In this document: positions 34,001 to 44,024 of the stretch, one piece after another
Position numbering within the stretch: the first letter of the stretch is position 1
Layout: each line of letters starts with the position of its first letter
Assembly (NCBI GenBank): GCA_964530525.1
Contig: CAZHBH010000001.1
Span: 1 to 64,000 of the forward strand
Origin: CAYNQN01 sp964530525
GTDB taxonomy: Bacteria; Actinomycetota; Acidimicrobiia; Acidimicrobiales; Acidimicrobilacustridaceae
Reading direction: 5' to 3'
Length of the DNA stretch: 64,000 nt
The notes under the pieces: model-generated
Told to the model about the DNA's origin: nothing
Seen by the model: the letters and a program-made list of their open reading frames with translations, nothing else
The model's database searches: none
Position numbers and translations under genes: made by a program

Positions 34001-35135
34001 TCGGTGCTCCTCTGAGGGCTTCGAGGCCGGGCAGGTCGCCCAGCTCCAGCAACTCGAGCGAGGCTCCCCCGCCCGTTGAGACGTGGTCGATCTCGCCGGC
34101 GAGGCCGAACTGGTCGAGCGCAGCGGCGCTGTCTCCTCCGCCCACGATGGTGAAGCCCCGCGCCTCGGCCATCGCCATGGCCACCGCCTTCGTGCCGGCT
34201 TCGAAGCGGGGGTCCTCGAAGACGCCCATCGGCCCGTTCCAGAAGACCGTGGCCGCCTCGTCGATCACGTCGCCGAACGCCGCTGCCGAACCAGGCCCGA
34301 TGTCGAGCCCCTTCCAGCCGTGGGGCACGTCGGCCCCGAGCTGTCGAACCTCTCCTCCGGCTTCCGGATCGCCGATCACCCCGCCCGGACCCAGCGCCGT
34401 CAGGTCGCTCGGCAGGTGCAGCTTCGAACCCTCGCGCTCGAGGAGCTCCCTGCACACCTCGACCATGTCGCCCTCCACCAGCGAGTCGCCGATGGCGTGG
34501 CCCTGGGCGGCCAGGAACGTGAAGCACATGCCACCACCGATGACCAGCGAATCGGCCACCTCCAGCAGAGCGTCGATGACGCCCAGCTTGTCGGACACCT
34601 TGGCACCGCCCAGGATGCACACGAAGGGCCGCGCGGGGTCGGTGCGCAGTGGCAGCAGCACCTCCACCTCCCTTGCGAGGAGGCGACCAGCGGCGGAGGG
34701 AAGGAACTGGGGCGGGCCCACGATGGAGGCGTGGGAGCGGTGGGACGCCCCGAACGCATCGTTCACGTAGAGGTCGTGGCCCTCGATGAGGCGCTCCACG
34801 AAGGCCGGATCGTTTCCCTCCTCTCCCGCGTCGAACCTCAGGTTCTCCAGCAGCTCCACACCGGGGGCGAGCCGCGCCAGGACCTCACGAACCGGTTCGA
34901 TTGAGTACTTCGGGTCGGGCTTGCCCTTCGGGCGGCCCAGGTGCGAGCACGCCGTCACGACGGCCCCGCGCGAGGTCAGCCACTCGATGGTGGGGAGCGC
35001 AGCACGGATGCGGAAGTCGTCGACGACGACCCGCTCGCCACCAGGGCCCTCGGCCAGCGGGACGTTGAAGTCGGCTCGCAGCAGGACCCGGCGCCCCTCG
35101 ACGGGGCCCAGGTCCTCCAGGTTGGGGATGCTCAC
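33993..35135 (-). CDS. pgk: Phosphoglycerate kinase
   Basis: The 380-residue enzyme makes ATP from 1,3-bisphosphoglycerate. Visible motifs are the N-domain substrate site VLLRADFNVPL, SHLGRPKGKPDPKYSIEPV, ENLRFDAGEEGND, the hinge-side ILGGAKVSDKLGVID and the C-domain nucleotide loop TIVGGGDSAAAL. It starts at GTG 35135, 50 nt after gap and overlapping tpiA. Slightly shorter than the usual 390-400 residues, with no motif missing. Confidence 0.97.
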   Translation of the reverse strand: MSIPNLEDLGPVEGRRVLLRADFNVPLAEGPGGERVVVDDFRIRAALPTIEWLTSRGAVVTACSHLGRPKGKPDPKYSIEPVREVLARLAPGVELLENLRFDAGEEGNDPAFVERLIEGHDLYVNDAFGASHRSHASIVGPPQFLPSAAGRLLAREVEVLLPLRTDPARPFVCILGGAKVSDKLGVIDALLEVADSLVIGGGMCFTFLAAQGHAIGDSLVEGDMVEVCRELLEREGSKLHLPSDLTALGPGGVIGDPEAGGEVRQLGADVPHGWKGLDIGPGSAAAFGDVIDEAATVFWNGPMGVFEDPRFEAGTKAVAMAMAEARGFTIVGGGDSAAALDQFGLAGEIDHVSTGGGASLELLELGDLPGLEALRGAPNA

Positions 35136-35185
35136 CGGCTACCGGCTCGCAACGAGCTCGCGACGGGGAAGTTGCGGCCTGCGCC

Positions 35186-36196
35186 TCACTTCGAGGCGGC
35201 GCCGATGACCTTCACGAGGTCGACCAGGCGGTTGGAGTACCCGAACTCGTTGTCGTACCAGCCCAGCACCTTCACGAGGCTGCCAGACGTCATCGTGAGC
35301 TTGGAGTCGAAGGTGCACGACGCCGGGGAGCCCACGATGTCGGACGAGACCAGAGGCAGCTCGGAGTAGACGAGCACGTTGGACAGGGGTCCGCTCTCCG
35401 AGGCTGCCTTGAAGGCCTCGTTCACCTCTTCGGCCGACACCTCCTTGGCGAGGATGCCCACGAAGTCGGTGATGGAGCCGTCGGGCACCGGCACTCGAAG
35501 CGCCGTGCCGTCCAGCCGGCCCTGCATCGCCTCGAGCACGAGGCCCGTGGCCCTGGCGGCTCCGGTGGAGGACGGGACGATGTTGACAGCCGCGCTGCGG
35601 GCACGCCGCAGGTCGCTGTGGGGGCCGTCCACCAGGTTCTGGTCGCCCGTGTAGGCGTGGACCGTCGTCATGAGTCCACGCTCGACCCCGAAGGCGTCGT
35701 CGAGCACCTTGACCATGGGCACGAAGCAGTTGGTGGTGCAGGAGGCGTTGGACACGACCTTGTGCTTCTCGGGATCGAAGGTGTCGTCGTTCACCCCCAC
35801 CACGAAGGTGGCGTCGGCACCCGACGACGGGGCGGAGACCACGACGTACGGAGCGCCCGCGTCGAGGTGCATCGCAGCCTTCTCGCGGGAGGTGAAGATG
35901 CCGGTGGACTCAACGACCAGGTCGACGCCGAGGTCTCCCCACGGCAGGGCCTTCGGATCGCGCTCGGCGAGGATCTTGATGGTCTCGCCGTTCACCTTCA
36001 CCCCGTCGCCGACGGCTTCGATGTCGGCGTCCCACACGCCGGCGACCGAGTCGTACTTGAGCAGGTGGGCCATCTCGTCGAGCGAGCCGAGGTCGTTGGC
36101 AGCGACGAAGTCGATGTCGGCACCCGTCTGCTTGGCGGCCCTGAAGAAGTTGCGCCCGATGCGACCGAAACCGTTGATCCCTACGCGAATAGTCAT
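35186..36196 (-). CDS. gap: Glyceraldehyde-3-phosphate dehydrogenase, type I
   Basis: The 336-residue enzyme has the NAD site GINGFGRIGRNFFRA with AANDL (Asp35, NAD preference), catalytic Cys153 in SNASCTTNCFVPMVKVL and a partner His in the following helix region. The C-terminus WYDNEFGYSNRLVDLV is complete. It starts 10 nt after the rapZ stop. A TAGGGT box ends 7 nt before the ATG, so an internal, leaderless promoter is possible in addition to read-through from rapZ. Confidence 0.97.
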   Translation of the reverse strand: MTIRVGINGFGRIGRNFFRAAKQTGADIDFVAANDLGSLDEMAHLLKYDSVAGVWDADIEAVGDGVKVNGETIKILAERDPKALPWGDLGVDLVVESTGIFTSREKAAMHLDAGAPYVVVSAPSSGADATFVVGVNDDTFDPEKHKVVSNASCTTNCFVPMVKVLDDAFGVERGLMTTVHAYTGDQNLVDGPHSDLRRARSAAVNIVPSSTGAARATGLVLEAMQGRLDGTALRVPVPDGSITDFVGILAKEVSAEEVNEAFKAASESGPLSNVLVYSELPLVSSDIVGSPASCTFDSKLTMTSGSLVKVLGWYDNEFGYSNRLVDLVKVIGAASK

Positions 36197-36206
36197 GGTC
36201 CCTACC

Positions 36207-37058
36207 CTAGCGATCGAGGTCGCGGTGGGTCACCTGAGGGTCGTAGCCGTCGGTCTGCAGGCGCGACGCCACCTCCTCGGCGATGGCGACGGAGCGGTGG
36301 CGGCCCCCGGTGCAGCCGAAGGCGATGGTCAGGTAGCTCTTGCCCTCCGCCACGTACGCGGGCACCAACAGCTCCAGAAGCGAGGTGAGGGAGTCGAGGA
36401 AGGACGCCGTCACCTCCTGGTCGAGCACGTGGTCGCGCACCGCCTCCTCCAGCCCGGTGAGGGGCCGCAGCTCGTCGACCCAGTGAGGGTTCGGGAGGAA
36501 CCGGCAGTCGATGACCAGGTCGGTGTCGAGCGGGAGGCCGTGCTTGTAGCCGAAGGACATGATCGTCGTCTGCATGCCCCCGCTGGGAGTGTCCGGCCCG
36601 AACAGGGCCACGAGCCGGTCGCGCAGCTGGTGGACGTTCAGGTCGGAGGTGTCGACCACAACGTCCGCGCGGTCCTTGACGGGCACGAGGAGCTCCCTCT
36701 CGGCCTCTATGGCCTCGGCGAGGCGCCCCTCCAGGTCCAGGGGGTGGCGGCGCCGGGTCGACTCGTAGCGCCGAACCAGGACGTCCGTGGACGCCTCCAA
36801 GAAGAGGATCCGCACCTTGGTCTCCTGGGCCTCCAGGTTGTCTATGGCCGGCAGGACCTCGTCGTGGTACGGGCCTGTTCCGATGACCAGACCGATGCGG
36901 GAAGGACCACCGTCGGTGGCCCTTCCCAGCTCGGAGACCTTGGAGATGAGCGAGGGCGGGAGGTTGTCGATCACGAACCAGCCCAGGTCCTCCAGGACGT
37001 CACCTGCCCTGGAGCGCCCTGCGCCCGACAGCCCGGCCACGACGATGAACTCGCTCAA
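36207..37058 (-). CDS. rapZ: RapZ/YvcJ-type RNase adapter and nucleotide-binding protein
   Basis: The 283-residue protein has a P-loop GLSGAGRSRAGDVLEDLGWFVIDNLPP (Arg in place of the usual Walker Lys, as often in actinobacterial homologues). The C-terminal domain carries SFGYKHGLPLDTDLVIDCRFLPNPHWVDELRPLTG and IAFGCTGGRHRSVAIAE. In enterobacteria RapZ directs RNase E to the GlmZ RNA; in other phyla the role is less clear. It is encoded 74 nt after uvrC and 10 nt before gap. The yvcK and whiA genes normally downstream are missing. Confidence 0.95.
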   Translation of the reverse strand: MSEFIVVAGLSGAGRSRAGDVLEDLGWFVIDNLPPSLISKVSELGRATDGGPSRIGLVIGTGPYHDEVLPAIDNLEAQETKVRILFLEASTDVLVRRYESTRRRHPLDLEGRLAEAIEAERELLVPVKDRADVVVDTSDLNVHQLRDRLVALFGPDTPSGGMQTTIMSFGYKHGLPLDTDLVIDCRFLPNPHWVDELRPLTGLEEAVRDHVLDQEVTASFLDSLTSLLELLVPAYVAEGKSYLTIAFGCTGGRHRSVAIAEEVASRLQTDGYDPQVTHRDLDR

Positions 37059-37132
37059 GCGAACACTCCCCTACTTCACTACGTCGGAGGAACCGATGGA
37101 GGTGCGGATGCGGGCGCGCCCACCACCGCACG

Positions 37133-39001
37133 CTACCGGCGTCGCGGTCCGTGGATCTTGCCGTGCACGGCCTCAGCCACCTGATCGGGGAGCCACGGCA
37201 GCGCGCGGAGCTGGTCGAGCGAAGCCGCCTTCACGGCCGCCACGCCCCCCAGCTCCGACACGAGCCGCTTGCGCCTCGCCGGCCCGAGGCCGGGGATGCC
37301 GTCGAGGACCGAGGTGGTCATGCGCTTGCCGCGGAGCTGGCGGTGGTACGCGACGGCGAACCTGTGCGCCTCGTCGCGGATGCGCTGGAGCAGGTAGAGG
37401 GCTTCGCTCTGGCGGGGTATGCGGACGGGATCGGCGAGGCCGGGTACGAAGACCTCCTCGAACTGCTTCGCCAGGGCGGCGACCGGGATCTCCTCGCCCA
37501 GGCCCAGGCTCTCCACCACGCGCTGAGCCACCGAGAGCTGGCCCTTCCCGCCGTCGACCAGCAGGAGCTGGGGCGGGTACGAGAACTTCCCCGTCCTCTC
37601 CTCGATCGGCTTGGAGCGGTCGGCGAGGTAGGCGGTGAGGCGGCGGGTGAGCACCTCCTCCATGGCTGCGAAGTCGTCGTTGCCGGGTACATCGCGGATC
37701 TTGAACCGCCGGTACTCGCTCTTGCGAGGCAGCCCGTCCTCCATCACCACCATCGAGCCGACGTAGTCGCTGCCCTGGATGTGGCTCATGTCGTAGCACT
37801 CGATGCGCAGCGGCGATTCGGGGAGGCCGAGGTGCTCCTGCAGCTCGTTGAGCGCCCGGGCCCGGCTGTTGTGGTCGGAGGCCCGGCGCAGGCGGTGGCG
37901 GTTGAGCTCCTCGGCGGCGTTCTGCGTGACGGTCTCGATCAACCGGCGGCGCTCCCCGCGCCTCGGGACGCGGATCTTCACCTTCGAACCTCGCAGCCCG
38001 CTCAGCCACTCCTCGTGGAGCTCGGGCTCCGCCGATTGCTCCGGCACCAGCACCTGGCGAGGTACCCCGAGCGGACCCACCTCCCCGTAGAGGCCTTCCA
38101 GGACCCGGTCCACCAGCTCGCCCGGGCTCACCTCCTCCACCCCGTCCACCACGAAGCCCTTGCGACCCACCACCCGGCCGCGCCGCACGTAGAAGACCTG
38201 CACCGCCGTCTCCAGCTCGTCGCCGGCCATCCCCACCACGTCCAGATCCTCCGAGCCGTCCACCACCATCTGCTGGCGCTCTATGGCCTTGCGAACGGAG
38301 GCGAGCCGGTCCCGCAGCCTGGCCGCCCTCTCGAAGTCGAGGTCGTCGGCCGCGCTGCGCATCTCGGCATCGAGACGCTTGACGATCGGCTCCGTGTCGC
38401 CGTCGAGGAACTCGATGAGCTCCGCCACGAGCTCGTCGTAGGAGGCCTTGTCGATCTCCCCCACGCAGGGCCCGGAGCACTTCTCGATGTGGAACAGAAG
38501 GCACGGCCGGCCCATCCTCTGGTGCCTGGCGAGCTTGGCGTCGGAGCAGGTGCGGATCGGAAAGGTCCGCAGGAGCAGGTCGAGCGTCTCGCGGATGGCG
38601 TAGGCGTGGCCGTAGGGACCGAAGTAGCGCACACCCTTGCGCTTGGCCCCCCGCATGACCATGGCCCTGGGCCACTCGTCAGCCAGGGTCACCGCCAGGA
38701 AGGGATAGCTCTTGTCGTCGCGGAGCCGGACGTTGAAGCGCGGCTGGTGCTCCTTGATGAGGTTGTACTCGAGCATGAGCGCTTCCACGTCGTTGCGAAC
38801 CTGGATCCACTCCACGGACTCGGCGGTCGCCACCATCTGGGCCGTCCGCACCGGGAGGTTGGCGGGGTTCTGGAAGTAGTTGGAGAGGCGCTGGCGCAGG
38901 CTGTGGGCCTTGCCCACGTAGATGACGCGGCCGTCGCGATCCCGGAACTGGTACGACCCGGGAGCGTCGGGAATGGATCCGGCAGGTGGACGTGCAACCA
39001 T
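37133..39001 (-). CDS. uvrC: Excinuclease ABC subunit C
   Basis: The 622-residue nucleotide-excision repair nuclease starts at ATG 39001 (MVARPPAGSIPDAPGSYQF); 25 further upstream codons are open but unlike the family. An N-terminal GIY-YIG nuclease (about 12-95; GSYQFRDRDGRVIYVGKAHSLRQRL) makes the 3' cut. A UVR motif for UvrB contact is at about 195-235 (MRSAADDLDFERAARLRDRL). The C-terminal RNase H-like nuclease (RIECYDMSHIQGSDYVGSMVV, LLLVDGGKGQL, DEAHRFAVAYHR) makes the 5' cut. A helix-hairpin-helix (LDGIPGLGPARRKRLV) ends it. It is divergent from nadA. Confidence 0.97.
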   Translation of the reverse strand: MVARPPAGSIPDAPGSYQFRDRDGRVIYVGKAHSLRQRLSNYFQNPANLPVRTAQMVATAESVEWIQVRNDVEALMLEYNLIKEHQPRFNVRLRDDKSYPFLAVTLADEWPRAMVMRGAKRKGVRYFGPYGHAYAIRETLDLLLRTFPIRTCSDAKLARHQRMGRPCLLFHIEKCSGPCVGEIDKASYDELVAELIEFLDGDTEPIVKRLDAEMRSAADDLDFERAARLRDRLASVRKAIERQQMVVDGSEDLDVVGMAGDELETAVQVFYVRRGRVVGRKGFVVDGVEEVSPGELVDRVLEGLYGEVGPLGVPRQVLVPEQSAEPELHEEWLSGLRGSKVKIRVPRRGERRRLIETVTQNAAEELNRHRLRRASDHNSRARALNELQEHLGLPESPLRIECYDMSHIQGSDYVGSMVVMEDGLPRKSEYRRFKIRDVPGNDDFAAMEEVLTRRLTAYLADRSKPIEERTGKFSYPPQLLLVDGGKGQLSVAQRVVESLGLGEEIPVAALAKQFEEVFVPGLADPVRIPRQSEALYLLQRIRDEAHRFAVAYHRQLRGKRMTTSVLDGIPGLGPARRKRLVSELGGVAAVKAASLDQLRALPWLPDQVAEAVHGKIHGPRRR

Positions 39002-39185
39002 CTCGAACACAGCCTGCCGGATCCCGCCGCGCATCGCGCTGTCCCGATACACTCCGGAGCAACGCCGGCCAGGCATCCGGCGACATATCGAGCTCCGAGA
39101 CCGACATCACCGTGGCGAGGCGACCTGGCTGTCCCCACCGGTCATCATCGGAGCTCCCTTCCCGAAACGGGGGTTCCATACCACC

Positions 39186-40307
39186 ATGCTGCGCCTCCAA
39201 GGACCGCTTCCCGAGCGGTACAGCACGGCCACGCCTGAACAGCTGGAGAGCTACATAGCCAAGGCTCGCTCGCAGCTGGGCGACCAGGTCTTCATCCTCG
39301 GCCACCACTACCAGCGCGACGAGGTGATGCGCTGGGCCGACGCGAGGGGCGACTCGTTCCGCCTCTCGGTGCTCGCCCAACAGCACCCCGAGGCCTCCTA
39401 CATCGTGTTCTGCGGTGTCCACTTCATGGCCGAGTCCGCCGACATCCTCACCGGCGACCACCAGAAGGTGGTGCTCCCCGACCTCAACGCCGGCTGCTCC
39501 ATGGCCGACATGGCCGACATCGACGAGGTGTCGGAGGCCTGGGAGGTGCTCGGGAGGACGACCGACATCGAGCGGGTCGTCCCCATCACGTACATGAACT
39601 CGTCAGCCGCGTTGAAGGCGTTCGTAGGCGAGCACGGAGGCGCGGTCTGCACGTCCACGAACGCCAACGCCGTGCTTCGCTGGGCCCTCAGCCTCGGTGA
39701 TCGGGCCGGCACCGGAGCCGGCGGGCACCAGGTGCTCTTCTTCCCCGACCAGCACCTCGGCCGCAACACCGGTTTCCAGCTGGGCTTCACCGAGGGCGAC
39801 ATGGCCGTCTGGGATCCGCGCCACGAGGACGGCGGGCTCGACGAGGCGACCATCAAGCGGTCGACCTTCCTTCTCTGGAAGGGCCACTGCTCGGTGCACC
39901 AGCGGTTCCAACCGTCGCACGTCGCCCAGTTCCGCTCCGACAACCCGGACGGGATGGTGATCGTGCACCCTGAGTGCTCCCACGAGGTGGTCCAGCTGGC
40001 GGATCAGGTCGGATCGACCGACTTCATCATCCGTGCGGTCGAAGCCGCGCCGGCGGGATCGGTGATAGGCGTGGGCACCGAGGTGCACCTGGTGAACCGC
40101 CTCAACGACGAGTCGCCCGGCAAGACGGTGGTGTCGCTGGATCCGCTGGTGTGCCCGTGCTCGACGATGTTCCGCATCGACGCCCCCCACCTCGCCTGGG
40201 TCCTGGAGAACCTCGTGGAGGGTGAGGTGGTGAACCAGATCACGGTGGATCCAGAGGTCGCCGGATGGGCGAAGGTCGCGCTCGACCGCATGCTGGCCAT
40301 AACCTGA
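39186..40307 (+). CDS. nadA: Quinolinate synthase A
   Basis: The 373-residue enzyme condenses iminoaspartate with dihydroxyacetone phosphate to quinolinate in NAD synthesis. The three [4Fe-4S] cysteines are seen in VFCGVHFMAE, VHPECSHEVV and PLVCPCSTMFRI. Other motifs are ILGHHYQRDEVM, PDLNAGCSMADMA and YMNSSAALKAF. The ATG at 39186 is preferred, although the ribosome site is weak (GGGGG 12 nt upstream) and the frame is open to 38922 within uvrC. The nadB and nadC partners are not in the window. Confidence 0.96.
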   Translation: MLRLQGPLPERYSTATPEQLESYIAKARSQLGDQVFILGHHYQRDEVMRWADARGDSFRLSVLAQQHPEASYIVFCGVHFMAESADILTGDHQKVVLPDLNAGCSMADMADIDEVSEAWEVLGRTTDIERVVPITYMNSSAALKAFVGEHGGAVCTSTNANAVLRWALSLGDRAGTGAGGHQVLFFPDQHLGRNTGFQLGFTEGDMAVWDPRHEDGGLDEATIKRSTFLLWKGHCSVHQRFQPSHVAQFRSDNPDGMVIVHPECSHEVVQLADQVGSTDFIIRAVEAAPAGSVIGVGTEVHLVNRLNDESPGKTVVSLDPLVCPCSTMFRIDAPHLAWVLENLVEGEVVNQITVDPEVAGWAKVALDRMLAIT

Positions 40308-40324
40308 CCTTCGACCGCCCCGAG

Positions 40325-40339
40325 CCCTGCCAGGCAGGG
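40325..40339. terminator. Short hairpin between convergent nadA and uvrA
   Basis: CCCTG-CCAGG-CAGGG gives a 5-bp GC stem in the 61-nt gap between the two stops. It could serve both directions, but the stem is short and has no T-tract. Confidence 0.3.
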
Positions 40340-40368
40340 CACCGCCAGGGACGAGAGGGCCAGGCCGG

Positions 40369-43215
40369 CTAGGCAGGCAGAAGCGGCGCCAGGAACTGGC
40401 CGGTGTAGCTGGCTGCCGTGGCCGCGATCTCCTCGGGCGTTCCCTCGGCGATCACCCGGCCGCCACCGCTGCCGCCCTCCGGGCCCAGGTCGATGATCCA
40501 GTCGGCGGTCTTGACCACGTCGAGGTTGTGCTCGATGACGAGCACGGTGTTGCCCTGGTCGACCAGTCGCGAGAGCACGGTCAGCAGCTTGCGGATGTCC
40601 TCGAAGTGCAGACCCGTCGTCGGCTCGTCGAGGATGTAGATGGTGTGGCCCGTCGAGCGCTTGGCCAGCTCGCTCGCGAGCTTCACCCGCTGCGCCTCCC
40701 CTCCCGACAACGTAGGAGCGGGCTGGCCCAGCCGCACGTAGCCGAGTCCGACGTCCACCAACGTCTGGAGGTGGCGAGCTATGGGTGGCTGGTTGGCGAA
40801 GAAGCCGAGCGCCTCCTCGCACGACATGTCGAGCACCTCGGCGATGTTGCGCTCCTTGAAGGTGACGTCCAGGGTGTCGCGGTTGTAGCGGGCGCCCTTG
40901 CACACCTCGCAGGGGACGTAGACGTCGGGCAGGAAGTGCATCTCGATCTTGATCGTTCCGTCGCCCGAGCACGCCTCGCACCGGCCCCCTGTGACGTTGA
41001 ACGAGAAGCGGCCTGGCTTGTAGCCCCGCACCTTGGCCTCGGGGGTCTGCGCGAAGAGCTTGCGCACGTGGTCGAACACGCCCGTGTAGGTGGCCGCGTT
41101 CGAGCGCGGGGTGCGCCCGATCGGCGACTGGTCGATGTTGATGACCTTGTCGAGGGCCTCTATGCCCTCGATGGCCTTGTGGCGTCCGGGTGGCAGCTTC
41201 GATCCATAGACCCGCTGCATGAGCGCCCTGTAGAGGATGTCGTTCACCAACGTGGACTTGCCGGAACCCGAGACGCCTGTGACGCACACCAGGCACCCGA
41301 GCGGGATCTCCACGTCCACCCCCGTCAGGTTGTGCTCACGAGCCTCTCGCACCACCAGCCGCTCACCCCTCGGGCTCCGCCGGCTTGCGGGGACGGGGAT
41401 CTGCTTGCGCCCGGACAGGTACTGGCCCGTCAACGACTTGCGGGAGCGCATCAACCCCTTGACCCCGCCGCTGTAGACGACGTCGCCGCCGTGCTCGCCT
41501 GCCCCCGGGCCGATGTCGACCACGTGGTCGGCCACCTTGATCGTGTCCTCGTCGTGCTCGACCACCAGCACGGTGTTCCCGATGTCGCGCAGGCGGACGA
41601 GCGTGTCGATCAGGCGTCGGTTGTCGCGCTGATGCAGGCCGATCGACGGCTCGTCGAGCACGTAGAGGACCCCGACAAGACCGCTTCCGATCTGCGACGC
41701 CAAGCGGATGCGCTGAGCCTCACCTCCGGCCAGGGTGCCAGCCGATCGGGCCAGCGTGAGGTAGTCGAGACCGACGTCCAAGAGGAAGCCCATCCGGGCG
41801 TTCACCTCCTTCACGACCCGCTCGGCGATGAGGCGGTCGCGCTCGGACAGCTCGAGCCCGGCGAGCGTCTTGGCCGCCTCTCCTATCGACATCTGGCAGA
41901 TGTCGTCGATGCTGTGGGAGTCGATCGTGACCCCGAGGGAGAAGGGCTTCAGCCGGGCGCCCCCGCAATCCGAGCAGGGGACCTCCCTCATGTAGCCCTC
42001 GATCTGCTCGCGGACCGAGTCGCTGTCCGCGTCGTTGTGGCGGCGCTGCAGGCCCGGGATCACCCCCTCGTACCGGACGTCGTAGGAGCGCTGACGGCCG
42101 TAGCGGTTGCGATAGCGCACCTGGACCTTGCCAGAGGCACCCGTGCCGTACAGGAGGAGGTTGCGGCTCTTCTTCGGGAGCGACGACCACCTGCGGCTGC
42201 GGTCGATCCCGTACTGCTCGCACACGGCATCGAGGAGGCGCCCGTAGTAGGGGGTCCGCGCAGCGGCCCACGGGGCGATCGCACCCTGGGAGATGCTCAG
42301 GTCCTCGTTGGGCACCACCAGCTCGGGATCGACCTCGAAGCGCGTGCCCAACCCGTCGCAGTGCTCGCAGGCTCCGTAGGGAGAGTTGAACGAGAAGTTC
42401 CTGGGGGCCAGCTCGTCGTAGGACCGCCCGCACTCCGAGCAGGCGAGGTGCTGGGAGAAGGTGAGGGTGGCCTCTTCCACGGATCCACCACCCTCACGAG
42501 GAACGATGTGCACCTCGGCCACCCCCTCGGCCAGGCGCAGGGCGGTCTCGAGGGAGTCGGTGAGGCGCCGCTCGATGCCCTCTCGCAGGACCAGGCGGTC
42601 GACGATCACCTCGATGGTGTGCTGCTCGTATCGGGCGAGGTCGACCTTCTCGGTGAGCTCGTGCACCTCGCCGTCGACCCGCGCCCGGGCAAAGCCCTGC
42701 GACGCGAGGTCCGACAGCAGCCCCTCGTAGGAGCCCTTCCGGCCACGCACCACGGGGGCGAGCACCTCGAAGCGGGTGCCCTCGGGCAGCTCGAGCACGC
42801 GGTCGACGATCTGCTGAGGGGTCTGGCGCGTGATGACGGTGCCGTCGAACGGGCAGTGGGGAACGCCGATGCGCGCGTACAGGAGGCGCAGGTAGTCGTA
42901 GACCTCGGTGATGGTGCCCACGGTCGACCGCGGGTTGCGGGAGGCCGACTTCTGGTCGATGGAGATCGCCGGCGAGAGGCCCTCGATGAAGTCGACGTCG
43001 GGCTTGTCCATCTGGCCGAGGAACTGGCGGGCGTACGCCGAGAGGGACTCGACGTAGCGACGCTGGCCCTCCGCGTAGATCGTGTCGAACGCCAACGACG
43101 ACTTGCCCGACCCCGACAGGCCGGTGAAGACGATCAGCCGGTCACGCGGGAGGTCGAGGGAGAGGTTGCGAAGGTTGTGCTCGCGAGCGCCCCGCACGAC
43201 GATCGAATCGGCCAT
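40369..43215 (-). CDS. uvrA: Excinuclease ABC subunit A
   Basis: The 948-residue damage-recognition ATPase has two ABC modules: Walker [15 protein letters not shown] (about 31-44) and [15 protein letters not shown] (near 645), with ABC signatures [12 protein letters not shown] and [12 protein letters not shown]. Zinc modules [32 protein letters not shown] and [29 protein letters not shown] are intact. Length is standard. ATG follows AGGATGGG. A long antisense frame covers the gene but is a codon-bias shadow. Confidence 0.98.
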   Translation of the reverse strand: MADSIVVRGAREHNLRNLSLDLPRDRLIVFTGLSGSGKSSLAFDTIYAEGQRRYVESLSAYARQFLGQMDKPDVDFIEGLSPAISIDQKSASRNPRSTVGTITEVYDYLRLLYARIGVPHCPFDGTVITRQTPQQIVDRVLELPEGTRFEVLAPVVRGRKGSYEGLLSDLASQGFARARVDGEVHELTEKVDLARYEQHTIEVIVDRLVLREGIERRLTDSLETALRLAEGVAEVHIVPREGGGSVEEATLTFSQHLACSECGRSYDELAPRNFSFNSPYGACEHCDGLGTRFEVDPELVVPNEDLSISQGAIAPWAAARTPYYGRLLDAVCEQYGIDRSRRWSSLPKKSRNLLLYGTGASGKVQVRYRNRYGRQRSYDVRYEGVIPGLQRRHNDADSDSVREQIEGYMREVPCSDCGGARLKPFSLGVTIDSHSIDDICQMSIGEAAKTLAGLELSERDRLIAERVVKEVNARMGFLLDVGLDYLTLARSAGTLAGGEAQRIRLASQIGSGLVGVLYVLDEPSIGLHQRDNRRLIDTLVRLRDIGNTVLVVEHDEDTIKVADHVVDIGPGAGEHGGDVVYSGGVKGLMRSRKSLTGQYLSGRKQIPVPASRRSPRGERLVVREAREHNLTGVDVEIPLGCLVCVTGVSGSGKSTLVNDILYRALMQRVYGSKLPPGRHKAIEGIEALDKVINIDQSPIGRTPRSNAATYTGVFDHVRKLFAQTPEAKVRGYKPGRFSFNVTGGRCEACSGDGTIKIEMHFLPDVYVPCEVCKGARYNRDTLDVTFKERNIAEVLDMSCEEALGFFANQPPIARHLQTLVDVGLGYVRLGQPAPTLSGGEAQRVKLASELAKRSTGHTIYILDEPTTGLHFEDIRKLLTVLSRLVDQGNTVLVIEHNLDVVKTADWIIDLGPEGGSGGGRVIAEGTPEEIAATAASYTGQFLAPLLPA

Positions 43216-43282
43216 CGGCCCATCCTATCCACACCACATCGAACAGGCGTTCTACCGCCGGTCGGCGAGCTGCAGGCGACAC

Positions 43283-43834
43283 CTAGACCCTCGAGGCCAT
43301 CTCCTGCTTCAGGGCGTAGAGGATGTCGTCGGTGCTGTGGCGCTGCTCCAAGCGGTCGAACTGCCGCGGCTCGGTCATCGTCTGGACCCAGCGGTCGCCA
43401 ATCACGAGCAGGGCCCGCGTGATGCGCCAGCCTTCGTCGCCCAGTTCGAACTGGTCGATGTAGCGGTAGGTGGAGATTGTCTGCACGCCCGTGAGGCCCG
43501 ACTCGACGATGTCCGACGCCGGCATGTGCCGCTGGGTGGCCGTCCCGTAGGTCTCCACGAGGGCCAGGTCGGGTCGGTAGAACTCGATGAGCACGTTGCT
43601 CACGAGGTGGAAGGAGTGCTCGATGTAGACGTGGCGGGATCGGAGCCAGTCGATGAAGCCCTCCACGTCGCCCTTGAAGAAGCCGTGGTCGATCTGCGCG
43701 TCTGCCCGGTAGACCTCGTCTCGGAGAACGTCCCAGTCGGCGCGGTCCACGGCGCGGCAGTACTTCTTGATCACGTCGGAGATCTGAGCCCGCGACCACA
43801 GCTCGTTCACCTTCGCCTCGAGGTCCGGTGACAT
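43283..43834 (-). CDS. SnoaL-like (NTF2-fold) protein
   Basis: ATG at 43834 is preceded by AGGAGGGGG; the frame is open further upstream but the ribosome site fixes this start. The 183-residue product has VNELWSRAQISDVIKKYCRAVDRADWDVLRDEVYRADAQIDHGFFKGDVEGFIDWL and STYRYIDQFELGDEGWRITRALLVIGDRWVQ, typical of SnoaL_4 proteins in steroid and aromatic catabolism. It is divergent from the GMC oxidoreductase gene, and both starts share a 190-nt control region. Confidence 0.88.
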   Translation of the reverse strand: MSPDLEAKVNELWSRAQISDVIKKYCRAVDRADWDVLRDEVYRADAQIDHGFFKGDVEGFIDWLRSRHVYIEHSFHLVSNVLIEFYRPDLALVETYGTATQRHMPASDIVESGLTGVQTISTYRYIDQFELGDEGWRITRALLVIGDRWVQTMTEPRQFDRLEQRHSTDDILYALKQEMASRV

Positions 43835-43994
43835 GTCGCCCCCTCCTGGCAGCTCTTTCGGACGGTACTTCGGACGAATCCGCTTCGAGGCATCCGGCAT
43901 CGGTGCGCTCTCCACACTTACGCCCTCTGCGGCGGTGATCCTAGCTCCCGATCGCCTCGCGGCCGCTGGCCGCCCTCTTACGCCGAGAGGATAA

Positions 43995-44017
43995 CAAGCA
44001 TGCGCTTGGTCTAGCGT
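43995..44017. promoter_or_regulatory. CAAGC/GCTTG inverted half-sites and -10 box of the GMC gene
   Basis: CAAGC-ATGC-GCTTG (43995-44008) has the same half-sites as the palindrome at 59076, but spaced apart. TAGCGT (44012-44017) lies 7 nt before the GTG at 44025, fitting a leaderless transcript. The half-sites lie just upstream of this -10 box. Confidence 0.4.
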
Positions 44018-44024
44018 AGTGGTC

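Noticed and set aside
37151..39238. 695-codon plus-strand open frame opposite uvrC
   Set aside because: Antisense to uvrC, no recognisable domain, same shadow composition.
40528..43422. 964-codon plus-strand open frame opposite uvrA
   Set aside because: It is the antisense shadow of a perfectly conserved uvrA; it has no domain, and its composition (Val/Leu/Arg/His/Asp-rich) is that expected from reading GC-rich codons backwards.
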